Origin: Caulobacteraceae bacterium
Lineage (GTDB): Bacteria; Pseudomonadota; Alphaproteobacteria; Caulobacterales; Aquidulcibacteraceae
NCBI GenBank assembly: GCA_009773335.1
Contig: WRPF01000028.1
Coordinates: 1-36,581, forward strand
Reading direction: 5' to 3'
DNA length: 36,581 bases
The notes beneath the pieces are model-generated. The model was not told the origin of the DNA, did not search any database, and was given only the letters and a program-made list of their open reading frames with translations. This document shows, piece by piece, positions 7,424 to 15,561 of this stretch (position 1 is its first letter; every line of letters begins with the position of its first letter). The position numbers and the translations under genes were made by a program.

Positions 7424-9091
7424 TTAAGCCGCGCGTTCGCCATCCTCGGCGATCAGCGCGTCCTCCGGGGCCATTGCCTTGCGGCCGAGGATCATGTCGG
7501 CGGCCTTTTCCGCAATCATGATGGTCGGCGCGTTCGTGTTGCCGCCCACGAGCGTGGGCATCACCGAGGCGTCCACGACCCGCAGACCCTCCACCCCACG
7601 CACGCGCAACGTCTCATCGACCACCGCGCGCTCGTCTGCGCCCATCCGGCAGGCGCCGACAGGGTGATAGATCGTCTCCGATGTCTGGCGGATCCAGGCG
7701 TCGATCTCGGCGTCGGTCTTCACGTCCTTGCCGGGCCGGATTTCAGCGCCGCGCAGGAAGTCGAGCGGCTTCTGGCTCGCCACATCCCGCGAAAGCTTCA
7801 CCAGATCGCGCATGGTGCGCCGGTCGAGATCGGCGGCGAGATAGTTCGGGTCGATCGCCGGCTCGGCGAACGGATCGGCGCTCTTCAGCATGATCGTGCC
7901 GAGACTTTCAGGCCGCAGCTGGCACGCGTGGATCGTGAAGCCGTCCTGCTTCATCTGCGTGTTGCCGTGGTCGATCATGATGGCGGCGACCAGGTGCAGC
8001 TGCGCGTCGGGCCGGTCGAGTTCGGGCCGCGTCTTCAGGAAAGCCCCGGATTCAAGGAAGTTCTGCCGCCCCGGCCCCTGCTTGCGGAACATGTAGTTGA
8101 GGCCGGTCTTGATCTGGTTGATCCCCGCCTGCGCGGAATAGGCCGTGATCGGCTTTGTGCACTCGTTGATGATGCAGACGTCGAGGTGGTCCTGCAGGTT
8201 GCGTCCGACCTCGGAGAGCGGCGCATTCACTGCGATGCCGAACTTCGCGAGCAGCGCGGGATCGCCGACGCCCGAGAGCTGCAGGAGCTGGGGGCTCTGC
8301 ACCGCGCCGGCGGCCAGCAGCACTTCCTTGTCGGCGTAGATGCGCTGCGCCGGCTTGCCCGGCCCGCCCGCATACTCGACCCCGACGGCGCGTCCCTTCT
8401 CGATCAGGATGCGCGTGGCGTAGGCCTGCGAGATCACGGTCAGGTTCGGCCGGCCGATGGCGGGGCGCAGATAGGCGAACGAGGCGCTCCAGCGCTCGCC
8501 GTCCTTGATGGTCAGCTGGTAAGGCCCGAAACCTTCCTGCTGATGGCCGTTGAAGTCCCGGGTGACGGGATGGCCCGCCGCCGCGCCCGCCTGCACGAAC
8601 GCCTTGTAGAGCGGGTTGTGCGAGGACGGCCGCGAGACATGCAGCGGCCCCTCGCCACCGTGCCACGGATCGGCGCCGGCCTCGAACGTCTCCGCCCGCC
8701 GGAAGTACGGCAGCACGTCGCGGTAGCCCCAGCCGGCCAGGCCCATCTGGCGCCACTGGTCGTAATCGCGGGCGTGGCCACGGATGTAGATCATGCCATT
8801 GATGGAGCTTGAGCCGCCCCAGCCCTTGCCGCGCGGCCAGAACATCCGGCGGTTGTCGCAGTGGGCCTGCGGTTCGGTCCAGAAGCCCCAGTTCTGCGGA
8901 TTCTTGGTGGGAATGAGCCTGCCCGCGCCGGCGGGCATCCGCACCAGCAGGCTTGAGTCCTTCGGCCCGGCCTCCAACAGCGCGACCCTCGCCGCCCCGT
9001 CCTCGCTGAGCCGCGCCGCCAGCACGCAGCCCGCGCTGCCCGCCCCGACGATCACATAATCCGCCCGTGTCACAGAACCCGCTTCAGCCAC
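7424..9091 (-). CDS. GMC-family FAD-dependent oxidoreductase (choline/alcohol dehydrogenase-like)
   Basis: The 555-residue flavoenzyme oxidises an alcohol or related substrate. The Rossmann FAD motif GAGSAG is at 16-21. A second GMC signature (WPRGKGWGGSSSINGM) lies near residues 85-100. The C-terminal catalytic histidine of 'YHPVGACRMG' is H476, and the paired residue in 'GGNTNAP' is probably N520. No export signal is seen. A longer TTG-started frame reaches 9145, but the GTG at 9091 is chosen because AAGGGAGG sits five bases upstream. It is divergent from the PilZ gene, and the two 5' ends are close enough to share a regulatory region. Resemblance is to BetA-like enzymes; no betaine genes are nearby, so the substrate is open. 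Confidence 0.92.
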   Translation of the reverse strand: MAEAGSVTRADYVIVGAGSAGCVLAARLSEDGAARVALLEAGPKDSSLLVRMPAGAGRLIPTKNPQNWGFWTEPQAHCDNRRMFWPRGKGWGGSSSINGMIYIRGHARDYDQWRQMGLAGWGYRDVLPYFRRAETFEAGADPWHGGEGPLHVSRPSSHNPLYKAFVQAGAAAGHPVTRDFNGHQQEGFGPYQLTIKDGERWSASFAYLRPAIGRPNLTVISQAYATRILIEKGRAVGVEYAGGPGKPAQRIYADKEVLLAAGAVQSPQLLQLSGVGDPALLAKFGIAVNAPLSEVGRNLQDHLDVCIINECTKPITAYSAQAGINQIKTGLNYMFRKQGPGRQNFLESGAFLKTRPELDRPDAQLHLVAAIMIDHGNTQMKQDGFTIHACQLRPESLGTIMLKSADPFAEPAIDPNYLAADLDRRTMRDLVKLSRDVASQKPLDFLRGAEIRPGKDVKTDAEIDAWIRQTSETIYHPVGACRMGADERAVVDETLRVRGVEGLRVVDASVMPTLVGGNTNAPTIMIAEKAADMILGRKAMAPEDALIAEDGERAA

Positions 9092-9148
9092 GGACGCCTC
9101 CCTTGATGTTTGCGCAATGCTGCCGAAGGCGGAGCCGTGGCGCAATAC

Positions 9149-9841
9149 ATGACGCCTGCGTCATCGTTCAGCATCGTAAACATTTTCTTCACCACGCCGG
9201 GCCGAAGGTACGCCGATATTCGGAGATCATCGACCTTGGCCGCCAATCTCGCCCGCGCGCACGCCCTGATGCACCTCGCCCGGCGCGAGGCGCCGGACCG
9301 TCGCCGCTTCCGCCGTCTGGAACTGGTGATCGGCGGGCGCATGATGGAGCCTGACGGGCTGGAGCACGACTGCCGCACGCTCGACATCTCGCCGGGCGAC
9401 GCGCGCCTCGCCTCGCCCGCAAGAACCTTCGCCGGGGAGAAGATCATCATCTACCTCAAGGACATCGGCCGCGTGGAATCCTCGGTCGTGCGCGTGCTTG
9501 AGGAAAACACCTTCGCGGTGAAGTTCGAGGCGAGCGCCCACAAGCGCGAGCGCATCGCCGAACAGCTCACCGTCCTCGCCAACCCGTCGAGCGGCGTGAG
9601 CGACGAGCGCCGCCACATCCGCCACGACGGCGCCAGCGTTACGTCCATTGAACTCGAAGATGGCTCGACGATGCTCTGCGAGATCATCGACTTCTCGCTC
9701 GTGGGCGTCGCCGTGCGCACCGCCAGACCGCGCCCGCTGATCGGCGCGTGGGTGAAGGTGGGCGCGCAATATGCGCGCGTCTCACGCTACATCGAAGGCG
9801 GCTTCGCGATGGACTTCGCCATGAAGCCCAAAATCGCCTAG
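9149..9841 (+). CDS. Tandem PilZ-domain protein (c-di-GMP receptor type)
   Basis: A 230-residue soluble protein with two PilZ-like halves. The first (about 50-140) has RRRFRR at 51-56 and LDISPGD at 79-84, a degenerate form of the DxSxxG motif. The second (about 150-225) has ERRHIR at 153-158 and a perfect DFSLVG at 181-186, so only the second is clearly competent to bind c-di-GMP. Start choice is weak: the frame begins at a TTG at 9110. I take the ATG at 9149; GGAG lies 14 bases upstream, and a later ATG at 9269 is possible. The TAG stop shares a CTAG with the convergent gene's stop. The output partner is not visible. Confidence 0.85.
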   Translation: MTPASSFSIVNIFFTTPGRRYADIRRSSTLAANLARAHALMHLARREAPDRRRFRRLELVIGGRMMEPDGLEHDCRTLDISPGDARLASPARTFAGEKIIIYLKDIGRVESSVVRVLEENTFAVKFEASAHKRERIAEQLTVLANPSSGVSDERRHIRHDGASVTSIELEDGSTMLCEIIDFSLVGVAVRTARPRPLIGAWVKVGAQYARVSRYIEGGFAMDFAMKPKIA

Positions 9842-10056
9842 TCTTTCTTGCCCCTGAGCAGCGCCACGATCGCCATCGCGTGGCCGTGGCCGAGGCTAAA
9901 ATCGTCCTTCAGCCACTGCACGATCTCGCCGGCCTTCACGGCGGGATTCAGTTTGCCCTTCACCGTGAAGCCCTTCTTCTCGGCCATCGCCTTGAAGTCG
10001 GCCGGCGACTTGCCGGTCTTGGCCTGGATGTTGTCGAGATAGGCCTGAAAGGACAT
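9838..10056 (-). CDS. DUF4287-type small protein
   Basis: A 72-residue protein, MSFQAYLDNIQAKTGKSPAD onward, with the 'IQAKTGKSPADFKAMAEKKG' and 'LGHGHAMAIVALLRG' features of the DUF4287 family (PF14117 by recollection). These are often stand-alone or fused to a DUF5655 domain. GGAGA lies seven bases before the ATG. The stop overlaps the PilZ stop in a shared CTAG. It sits between the PilZ gene and the RTX protease with only 22 bp to the protease stop, so it may be transcribed with the protease. Molecular function is unknown for the family. Confidence 0.82.
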   Translation of the reverse strand: MSFQAYLDNIQAKTGKSPADFKAMAEKKGFTVKGKLNPAVKAGEIVQWLKDDFSLGHGHAMAIVALLRGKKD

Positions 10057-10078
10057 GAGCGTTCTCCGAAGCAGCCCT

Positions 10079-12979
10079 TTATAGCCAGAAGTCGCCGCTC
10101 TGGACGAGGCTGGCGGAGTTGACGCCGACGAGGACGATCTGGTCGCCGTTGGAGAAGTTGAAGACGGCGTCGGCGCCGGTCTGGGTGAGCGTGTAGGTGA
10201 TGCCGGTGCCGGCGTAGGCGGAGAGATCGATGCGGTCGTCGGTTCCCCCGGCGACGAAGTCGGAGACGACGTCGTGGCCCGTGCCGGGAAGATAGAGGAA
10301 CGTGTCGTTGCCCGCCCCGCCGTTGAGCACGTCGTCGCCGGTCCCGCCGTTGAGGATGTTGTCGAGCGCGTTGCCGAAGATCGCGTTGGCGAGGCCGTTG
10401 CCGTAGCCTTCCGTCGCCGTGCCGATGAGGTTGAGCTGTTCGAGATTGGCGCCGAGGGTGTAGCTCGCCGTCGAATACACCGCGTCGAAGCCCTCGCCGA
10501 CGTTCTCGCCGATGGCGTCGCCGGAAGAGTCCACGCCGTAGCTGTCGGATCCGAGCCCGCCGAACATGATGTCGTTGCCGGTATTGCCTTCCAGGATGTC
10601 ATTGCCGCCGTTGCCGGTGAGCACATCGTCGCCGTCGCCGCCGCCGAGATAGTTGGCGAGATCGTTGCCGAACAGCGAATTGGCGAGGCTGTTGCCGAAG
10701 CCGTTCACGGCGGCGCCGATGAGATTGAGCTGTTCGAGATTGGCGCCGAGCGTGTAGTCGCCCGTCGTATAGACCGCGTCGAAGCCTTCGCCGACATTCT
10801 CGCCGATGGCGTCGCCCGAAGTGTCGACGCCGTAGCTGTCTGAGCCCAGGCCGCCGAACATGATGTCGTTGCCGGTCGCGCCTTCGATGATGTCGTTGCC
10901 GCCGCCGCCGGTGATCACGTCATCGCCCGCGCCGCCGCCGAGATAGTTCGCAAGCTCGTTGCCGAACATCGAGTTCGCGAGACTGTTGCCGAAGCCGTTC
11001 ACCGCCGCGCCGAGAAGATTCAGCTGCTCCAGATTGGCGCCGAGCGTGTAATCGCCGGTGGAATACACCGCGTCGAAGCCCTCGCCGACGTTCTCGCCGA
11101 TGGCGTCGCCCGAGGTGTCGACGCCGTAGCTGTCGGAGCCGAGACCCCCGAACATGATGTCGTTTCCAGCCCCGCCTTGCAGGATGTCGTCGCCGGCGTT
11201 TCCGGTGAGCACGTCGTCACCCTCGAAACCCGAGAGGAGATTGTTGAGACCATTGCCGACCATCGCGTTGGCCAGCGCATTGCCGAAGCCGTTGATCGCG
11301 CCGCCGATGAGGTTGAGGCCTTCGAGGTTTGCGCCCAGCGTGTAATCGAGCGACGAATAGACCGTGTCGAAGCCTTCGTCGGGCGACTCGGTGACGACAT
11401 CGCCGGCAACATCGACGCCGTAACTGTCGGAGCCGAGGCCGCCGATCAGCGTGTCGGCGCCCGCGCCGCCTTCGAGAACATCATTGCCCCCGTTGCCGGT
11501 CAGCCGGTTCGCCGCACTGTTGCCGGTGATCGTGTCGGCTCCCGATCCGCCGGTCGCGTTCTCGATCACGACACCCGCGGCGATCGTGAAGCCGCCGAAT
11601 ATCCCGCTCGCGAAAGACACGTAGCCGCCGCCGCCGACCTGGTTGAGCAGGGTCGCGGGCCGCAGGTCGAGCGTCGCGTCACGGGTGCCCGAGTACGTCA
11701 TCGTGTCGATGCCGCCGGTATCCCATATTCCGAGATAGCCCGTCCCGCCGGTGTTGGTGTTTTGCAGCGTGTACGTATCCGCGCCCGCGCGGAAGGTCGT
11801 GTTCACGCCGTACTTCTGCTGCAACAGCGCGATGTCGAGCGCCATCGGGGTCATCTGCGAGCCGTAGTTGTTCGACGGCGCCGAGCCGGGCGGGCCGCCC
11901 GGCCAGCCGTCGTTGTAGGTCATCGTCGTGAACACGCCCTGGTTCAGCTGGAACGTGCCGTACGAGCCGAAATTGTCGACCACGCCTTGCATGATCTGGA
12001 CGTCCTGACCGTCCTCGTGCGGGTGTGCGAGCCCGAGACCGTGGCCGAATTCGTGGATGAGGGTCACAAAGCCGAGGCCGCCCGGCGCAAGCCCCGCCGT
12101 CGTCCAGCCCGACGCCGTCGGCGCGAACTGGCCGTAGCCGACGCCGCCGGAGGTGCCGAACTGGCCAAGGACGTTCGTTCCCAGCGTGCTGAGGGACAAC
12201 ACGAACCGCGCGCCCGCCTGGGTGCTGGTCTCGGCAAAGGTGAGGTTGGTGACGTTGGCGAACGTCTGCAGCGCCGCCATCGCCGACGCGCGCTCCGCGG
12301 CGGTCCAGTTCTGCGCGGGCGTCTGCCCCTGCACCGTATCGCTGGTCGTCGCGAAATAGACCGTGATGTTCTGCTGCGAAACAGTGAGGCCGAGTTCGAG
12401 CGTGTCGAGCGGGTTCTGCGGCGCGCCGGTGTTGGCTGTGAGCGTGTAACCGTTGCCCGTCGTCGCGGCGTCGAAGGCGCGCGCGTTGAGATAGTATGTC
12501 CCGGTGGTCACCGCGGTGAAACGCATGAGGGAATCAAGAATGCTCGACGCCCCCGGCGCGCCGTCGTCGTCGATCGACAGGAGCTGGCCGGTGGACGAGC
12601 GCAGCTCGAGATAGGGATCGGTCAGCGGCGTCCCGCCCGTGCCGCTGAGCGTGAAGACGTAGTGCTGCCCGGCGACGAGATCGACGCGATACCAGTCCTG
12701 GTCGGAGCCGTTGTCGAGCGAGCCGACGACCGTGCCGCCGATGGCGATGGTCGCGGTCGACGTGGTGTCGCCAGGGATCGCCGCGGTCTGTTGGACCGGA
12801 TCGGCGAGCGCCTTGCCCATGCACGCCGCGCAGCCGCAGAAGTGGCCGACGCCCCGGGAGGCGACCACCTCGTCGTCGGGAAGGAAGTCGAGCGTCTGCG
12901 GCCCTTCTCGGCCCCCTTCAGGCCCCGGCTGCCCGCCAAACCCACGTAGGGATGCCCCGATGAAACGCGCTGCCGGCAT
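10079..12979 (-). CDS. Serralysin-type RTX metalloprotease with pre-peptidase domain
   Basis: A 966-residue secreted metzincin. In order: an N-terminal region with a Cys cluster (HFCGCAACMG, about 46-55); a pre-peptidase C-terminal-like beta domain (about 75-185, 'DQDWYRVDLVAGQHYVFTLSG'); and a catalytic domain with zinc motif HEFGHGLGLAH (H309, E310, H313, H319) and Met-turn MTY (M353, Y355). Then come RTX calcium-binding nonapeptides in four 98-residue units and a C-terminal domain ending in hydrophobic 'SLVQSGDFWL', as for type I secretion. There is no classical signal peptide, as expected for this route. No ABC transporter, membrane fusion protein or TolC genes adjoin it. The start at 12979 has a G-rich site about 7 bases upstream. 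Confidence 0.93.
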   Translation of the reverse strand: MPAARFIGASLRGFGGQPGPEGGREGPQTLDFLPDDEVVASRGVGHFCGCAACMGKALADPVQQTAAIPGDTTSTATIAIGGTVVGSLDNGSDQDWYRVDLVAGQHYVFTLSGTGGTPLTDPYLELRSSTGQLLSIDDDGAPGASSILDSLMRFTAVTTGTYYLNARAFDAATTGNGYTLTANTGAPQNPLDTLELGLTVSQQNITVYFATTSDTVQGQTPAQNWTAAERASAMAALQTFANVTNLTFAETSTQAGARFVLSLSTLGTNVLGQFGTSGGVGYGQFAPTASGWTTAGLAPGGLGFVTLIHEFGHGLGLAHPHEDGQDVQIMQGVVDNFGSYGTFQLNQGVFTTMTYNDGWPGGPPGSAPSNNYGSQMTPMALDIALLQQKYGVNTTFRAGADTYTLQNTNTGGTGYLGIWDTGGIDTMTYSGTRDATLDLRPATLLNQVGGGGYVSFASGIFGGFTIAAGVVIENATGGSGADTITGNSAANRLTGNGGNDVLEGGAGADTLIGGLGSDSYGVDVAGDVVTESPDEGFDTVYSSLDYTLGANLEGLNLIGGAINGFGNALANAMVGNGLNNLLSGFEGDDVLTGNAGDDILQGGAGNDIMFGGLGSDSYGVDTSGDAIGENVGEGFDAVYSTGDYTLGANLEQLNLLGAAVNGFGNSLANSMFGNELANYLGGGAGDDVITGGGGNDIIEGATGNDIMFGGLGSDSYGVDTSGDAIGENVGEGFDAVYTTGDYTLGANLEQLNLIGAAVNGFGNSLANSLFGNDLANYLGGGDGDDVLTGNGGNDILEGNTGNDIMFGGLGSDSYGVDSSGDAIGENVGEGFDAVYSTASYTLGANLEQLNLIGTATEGYGNGLANAIFGNALDNILNGGTGDDVLNGGAGNDTFLYLPGTGHDVVSDFVAGGTDDRIDLSAYAGTGITYTLTQTGADAVFNFSNGDQIVLVGVNSASLVQSGDFWL
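10320..11495. repeat. Four tandem 294-bp units encoding 98-residue RTX repeats
   Basis: Inside the RTX protease gene a unit of exactly 294 bp recurs. The same codons for 'GSDSYGVD' are found at steps from 10533 to 10827, 11121 and 11415. Each unit joins one or more GGxGxDx(L/I/M) calcium-binding turns to a longer segment containing 'GEGFDAVY', 'YTLGANLEQLNL' and 'NGFGNSLAN'. The two middle units are the most alike in DNA sequence, which suggests recent duplication. Outer limits are approximate. Confidence 0.9.
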
Positions 12980-13113
12980 ATTCTACCCCCCAATTTGAGC
13001 CGCGGACGAACCGTCACGACGGTACTAGCGACTCCTCGGCGCAGACGAAACCCGCCTTTCTGCGTCCGGTCAGGCGGCGCAGGCAATTGAAGCTGAAATG
13101 CGGCAGGCGACGA

Positions 13114-13187
13114 TGGAGCGGGTAAGGGGAATCGAACCCCTGTCACTAGTTTGGAAGACTAGAGCTCTACCATTGAGCTATACCCGC
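13114..13187 (-). tRNA. tRNA-Gly (anticodon TCC)
   Basis: Read on the minus strand, GCGGGTATAGCTCAATGGTA opens a full cloverleaf. The 7-bp acceptor GCGGGTA (13181-13187) pairs with 13118-13124. The anticodon stem CTAGT/ACTAG holds loop CTTCCAA with anticodon TCC. The T arm is AGGGGTTCGATTCCCCT. CCA is encoded (13114-13116). It stands alone, between the RTX protease and the epoxide-hydrolase-like gene. Confidence 0.97.
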
Positions 13188-13255
13188 GAAGCCCCGTCCG
13201 AGGTTCGGGGAGCGGTCTTTTGGTTCGTGCGCGTCGTTCCGTCAAGCAGCGGCGC

Positions 13256-14224
13256 TCAGAGCGCCTTCAGCCACGGCAGCAGCAACGCATTCACCTCATC
13301 GGGGCGTTCCTGCTGGGTCCAGTGCCCGCAGCCAGCAAGGATGTGCGCGCCCTGCAGATTGGGCAAGGCGCCCTTCATGAGCGCCACCACATCGACGCCA
13401 GGCGACATTTTCAGCACGAGATCGCGCGAGCCGCCGATGAAGAACGCCGGTTGCTCGATGCGCCTGCCCTCAAAGCGCGAGAGAAAGGCGAAATCGCGGG
13501 CGTGATTGCGATAGCGGTTGAGCGGCCCACGAAAGCCAGACTGCGTGAATTCGCCGACGTAGAAATCCTCGTCCGCTTTGGTGAGCCATGCCGGGAACGG
13601 CTGCGGGTCCGGCAGGCGGTGCAGCAGCGTATCCCCGTGCGCCTTGTCGGAGGGCCATGTTTCGTCGGGCGCCTCGCCGCTGATCGCGTAGTAGAACTTG
13701 CGCAACGCGGCGCGCACGTCCGCTTCCATCTCGGCTTCGGCGACGCCCTCGTCCTGGAAGTAGACCTGATAGAAGAAGCGTCCGCGCTTCGTGAAGACCT
13801 CGGCGACCAAGTCAAGAAAGGACGCCTTCGGAACGCCCGTGTACGGCACCGACAGCCCCGCAACAGCGCGCACGCGATCGGGCCGCGTCAACGCCGTGTT
13901 CCAGACGATCGGTGCGCCCCAGTCGTGACCGACGAGAATGGCTTTGCAATCGGGAGCAAGCGCCTCGATCACGCCGGCCACGTCGGCGACAAGCGTCTCC
14001 ATGTCGTAGGCTTCGACGGCGTGGGGTTTGTCCGAACCGCCATATCCCCGCACGTCGATAGCGCACGCCGTGAAGCCCGCAGCGGCGACTGGCGCGATCT
14101 GGTGACGCCAGGAATACCAGCTCTCGGGAAAGCCGTGGACGAACACAACAAGCGGGCCGGAGCCTTCCACGACCACGCGCAAGCGGATGCCGTTGGACTC
14201 AATCATGCGGTAGGCGGTGGTCAT
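13256..14224 (-). CDS. Alpha/beta hydrolase, epoxide-hydrolase-like
   Basis: A 322-residue hydrolase. The oxyanion motif HGFPESWYSWRHQ starts at H30. The nucleophile elbow GHDWG gives D101, so the nucleophile is aspartate, as in soluble epoxide hydrolases and haloalkane dehalogenases. The acid is probably D268 in 'GGSRD', and the base H301 in 'GCGHWTQQERP'. A cap domain lies at about 135-235. The 'HGFPESW' and 'QQERP' contexts favour epoxide hydrolase over dehalogenase. GAGG precedes the ATG by about eight bases. It begins 10 bp after the GIY-YIG gene ends, so the two probably share a transcript. Physiological substrate unknown. Confidence 0.9.
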   Translation of the reverse strand: MTTAYRMIESNGIRLRVVVEGSGPLVVFVHGFPESWYSWRHQIAPVAAAGFTACAIDVRGYGGSDKPHAVEAYDMETLVADVAGVIEALAPDCKAILVGHDWGAPIVWNTALTRPDRVRAVAGLSVPYTGVPKASFLDLVAEVFTKRGRFFYQVYFQDEGVAEAEMEADVRAALRKFYYAISGEAPDETWPSDKAHGDTLLHRLPDPQPFPAWLTKADEDFYVGEFTQSGFRGPLNRYRNHARDFAFLSRFEGRRIEQPAFFIGGSRDLVLKMSPGVDVVALMKGALPNLQGAHILAGCGHWTQQERPDEVNALLLPWLKAL

Positions 14225-14234
14225 GTGTCGTACC

Positions 14235-14474
14235 TCAAAGGCGCTTCATGGCGAAGGCGCGACCGGATGCGGTTTTCAGATAGCGCTCGAACGCCACCGC
14301 TTGGGCGTCGTCCGCGAACGCAATGTAGGTTTTGAGCGCCCATCGTGCATATTTCGACGTGCGCGGAACACCGCCGGCATTGTGGCGCTTCAAACGTGCA
14401 TCCACGTTGTCGGTCAAGCTGGCGTAGAAATGCTCCGCGTCGGAAACACTGCGAAGAATGTAGACGCACTTCAC
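14235..14474 (-). CDS. GIY-YIG superfamily small protein
   Basis: A 79-residue protein matching the short single-domain GIY-YIG family common in alphaproteobacteria. The GIY position is VYI (4-6). The YIG position is YAS (17-19). R27, H31-N32 and E63 occupy the places of the catalytic Arg, Asn and metal-binding Glu, and the end 'ASGRAFAMKRL' is typical. The glycine of YIG is replaced by serine, so nuclease activity is not assured. It starts with GTG at 14474; a longer in-frame alternative was not seen, and the ribosome site is weak. It lies between tRNA-Tyr and the hydrolase gene; a 19-bp inverted repeat separates it from the tRNA. Confidence 0.82.
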   Translation of the reverse strand: MKCVYILRSVSDAEHFYASLTDNVDARLKRHNAGGVPRTSKYARWALKTYIAFADDAQAVAFERYLKTASGRAFAMKRL

Positions 14475-14510
14475 GTCTGGCCCGCCTTCGCCCCGCGGGC
14501 TTCGGCGCGG

Positions 14511-14584
14511 CAGCCTTCGCTAGCTTCGCCGCAACATCGCACCAAGGCTTGCCGAGCCGTAGCTCGCGAAGCAAGCGAAGGCTG
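14511..14584. repeat. Inverted-repeat element abutting tRNA-Tyr
   Basis: CAGCCTTCGCTAGCTTCGC (14511-14529) is the reverse complement of 14566-14584 with a single mismatch over 19 bp. The 36-bp middle contains its own GCTTGCCGAGCCGTAGCTCG-type pairing. The right arm reaches into the encoded CCA of tRNA-Tyr (14583-14585). The element would form a long branched hairpin immediately after the mature tRNA, so it could act in 3' processing or termination. Confidence 0.75.
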
Positions 14585-14668
14585 GTGGAAGGGGCTGGAT
14601 TCGAACCAGCGTACGCTCTCGCGGGCAGATTTACAGTCTGCTGCCATTAACCACTCGGCCACCCTTCC
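14583..14668 (-). tRNA. tRNA-Tyr (anticodon GTA)
   Basis: On the minus strand a class II tRNA begins GGAAGGGTGGCCGAGTGG. Acceptor GGAAGGG (14662-14668) pairs with 14587-14593. The anticodon arm CAGACTGTAAATCTG carries GTA. A long variable arm follows, then T arm GCTGGTTCGAATCCAGC. CCA is encoded. The long variable arm and GTA anticodon fit bacterial tRNA-Tyr. Confidence 0.96.
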
Positions 14669-14772
14669 AGACCAGTCGTCGGCCCGGGCGGTTAGCTCCC
14701 GGGACGTACCGCTTGGACGTTCGCGGCGTTGGCCTATAGAACGCCCCGTCCAATGCGGAGGCGCGTCTTATA

Positions 14773-15561
14773 GTGAGGTCATCCCCCCCGCTCAATAGGC
14801 GTGGCTCAGGCAAAGGCCATCAGGGCAAAGGCGGCCAAAGGCCGGATGGCGACGCCGCCGACACCCGCTGGATCTGGGGCGTCCATGCGGCGCTGGCCGC
14901 GCTCGCCAACCCCGCCCGCACGGTCGAACGCCTCGTTGCGTCCCGCAACGCCGCCGACCGGCTGCCGCACGGAACGAAGGTCGAGGTGCTGGAGCCCGAC
15001 GCCATCGACCGCCTCCTGCCGATGGGCGCGGTCCATCAGGGCCTCGCGGTGCGCTGCGCGCCGCTGGAGCCGGAGGATCTGCTCGACACCTGCACGCCGC
15101 CCGATGGCCGCCCAGTACTGGTGCTCGACAGCGTCACCGATCCGCAGAATGTCGGCGCCATCTTCCGGTCGGCCGCCGCATTCGGCGCGCGCGCCATCGT
15201 GATGCAGGACCGCAAGTCGCCGCCGCTCACCGGCGCACTCGCAAAAGCCGCAGCCGGCGCCATCGAGATCGTGCCGCACGCCCGCGTGGTGAACATCGCG
15301 CGCGCCATCGAGGAACTCGCCGAGGCCGGCTACGTCACCGTCGGCCTTGAAGGCGAGGCCGACATGTCGCTCGCGCAGGCGCTCGACGATCTGCGTCCGC
15401 CGGTCATCGTGCTGGGCGCCGAAGGCGCGGGATTGCGCGATCTGGTGGCCAAGACTTGCGACGTGCGCGCGCGTATTCCGATCGCGCCGCACATGGAAAG
15501 CCTGAACGTGTCGGTGGCGGCGGCTGTCGCGCTCTACGAGGCGGCGCGCCGCAGATCCTAG
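14773..15561 (+). CDS. rlmB: 23S rRNA 2'-O-ribose methyltransferase of the TrmH/RlmB family
   Basis: A 262-residue SPOUT methyltransferase. An N-terminal substrate-binding domain ('WIWGVHAALAAL', 33-44, and 'HQGLAVR', 88-94) precedes the knotted catalytic domain. Motif 1 is NVGAIFRSAAAFG (126-138). Motif 2 is LGAEGAGL (214-221). Motif 3 is MESLNVSVAAAVALYEAAR (241-259). The N-terminal binding domain makes RlmB (G2251 Gm) the likeliest assignment, but other TrmH paralogues cannot be excluded. It starts at GTG 14773, with GGAGG about 11 bases upstream. The first 30 residues are basic and Gly-rich. Divergent from tRNA-Tyr; the stop shares a CTAG with the convergent membrane-protein gene. Confidence 0.88.
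   Translation: MRSSPPLNRRGSGKGHQGKGGQRPDGDAADTRWIWGVHAALAALANPARTVERLVASRNAADRLPHGTKVEVLEPDAIDRLLPMGAVHQGLAVRCAPLEPEDLLDTCTPPDGRPVLVLDSVTDPQNVGAIFRSAAAFGARAIVMQDRKSPPLTGALAKAAAGAIEIVPHARVVNIARAIEELAEAGYVTVGLEGEADMSLAQALDDLRPPVIVLGAEGAGLRDLVAKTCDVRARIPIAPHMESLNVSVAAAVALYEAARRRS

Noticed and set aside
7214-8812. Long plus-strand open frame (532 codons) opposite the GMC oxidoreductase
   Set aside because: It is antisense to a gene with clear catalytic motifs. Its sequence is Arg/His/Ala/Gly-rich without family features, as expected for a mirror frame in GC-rich DNA.
10530-11430. Regular repeats considered as a CRISPR array
   Set aside because: The 294-bp units are coding, in frame and have no spacer structure; they are RTX protein repeats.
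11177-12949. Plus-strand open frame of 590 codons opposite the RTX protease
   Set aside because: Composition is typical of an antisense frame, and the opposite strand encodes an unambiguous metalloprotease with RTX repeats.
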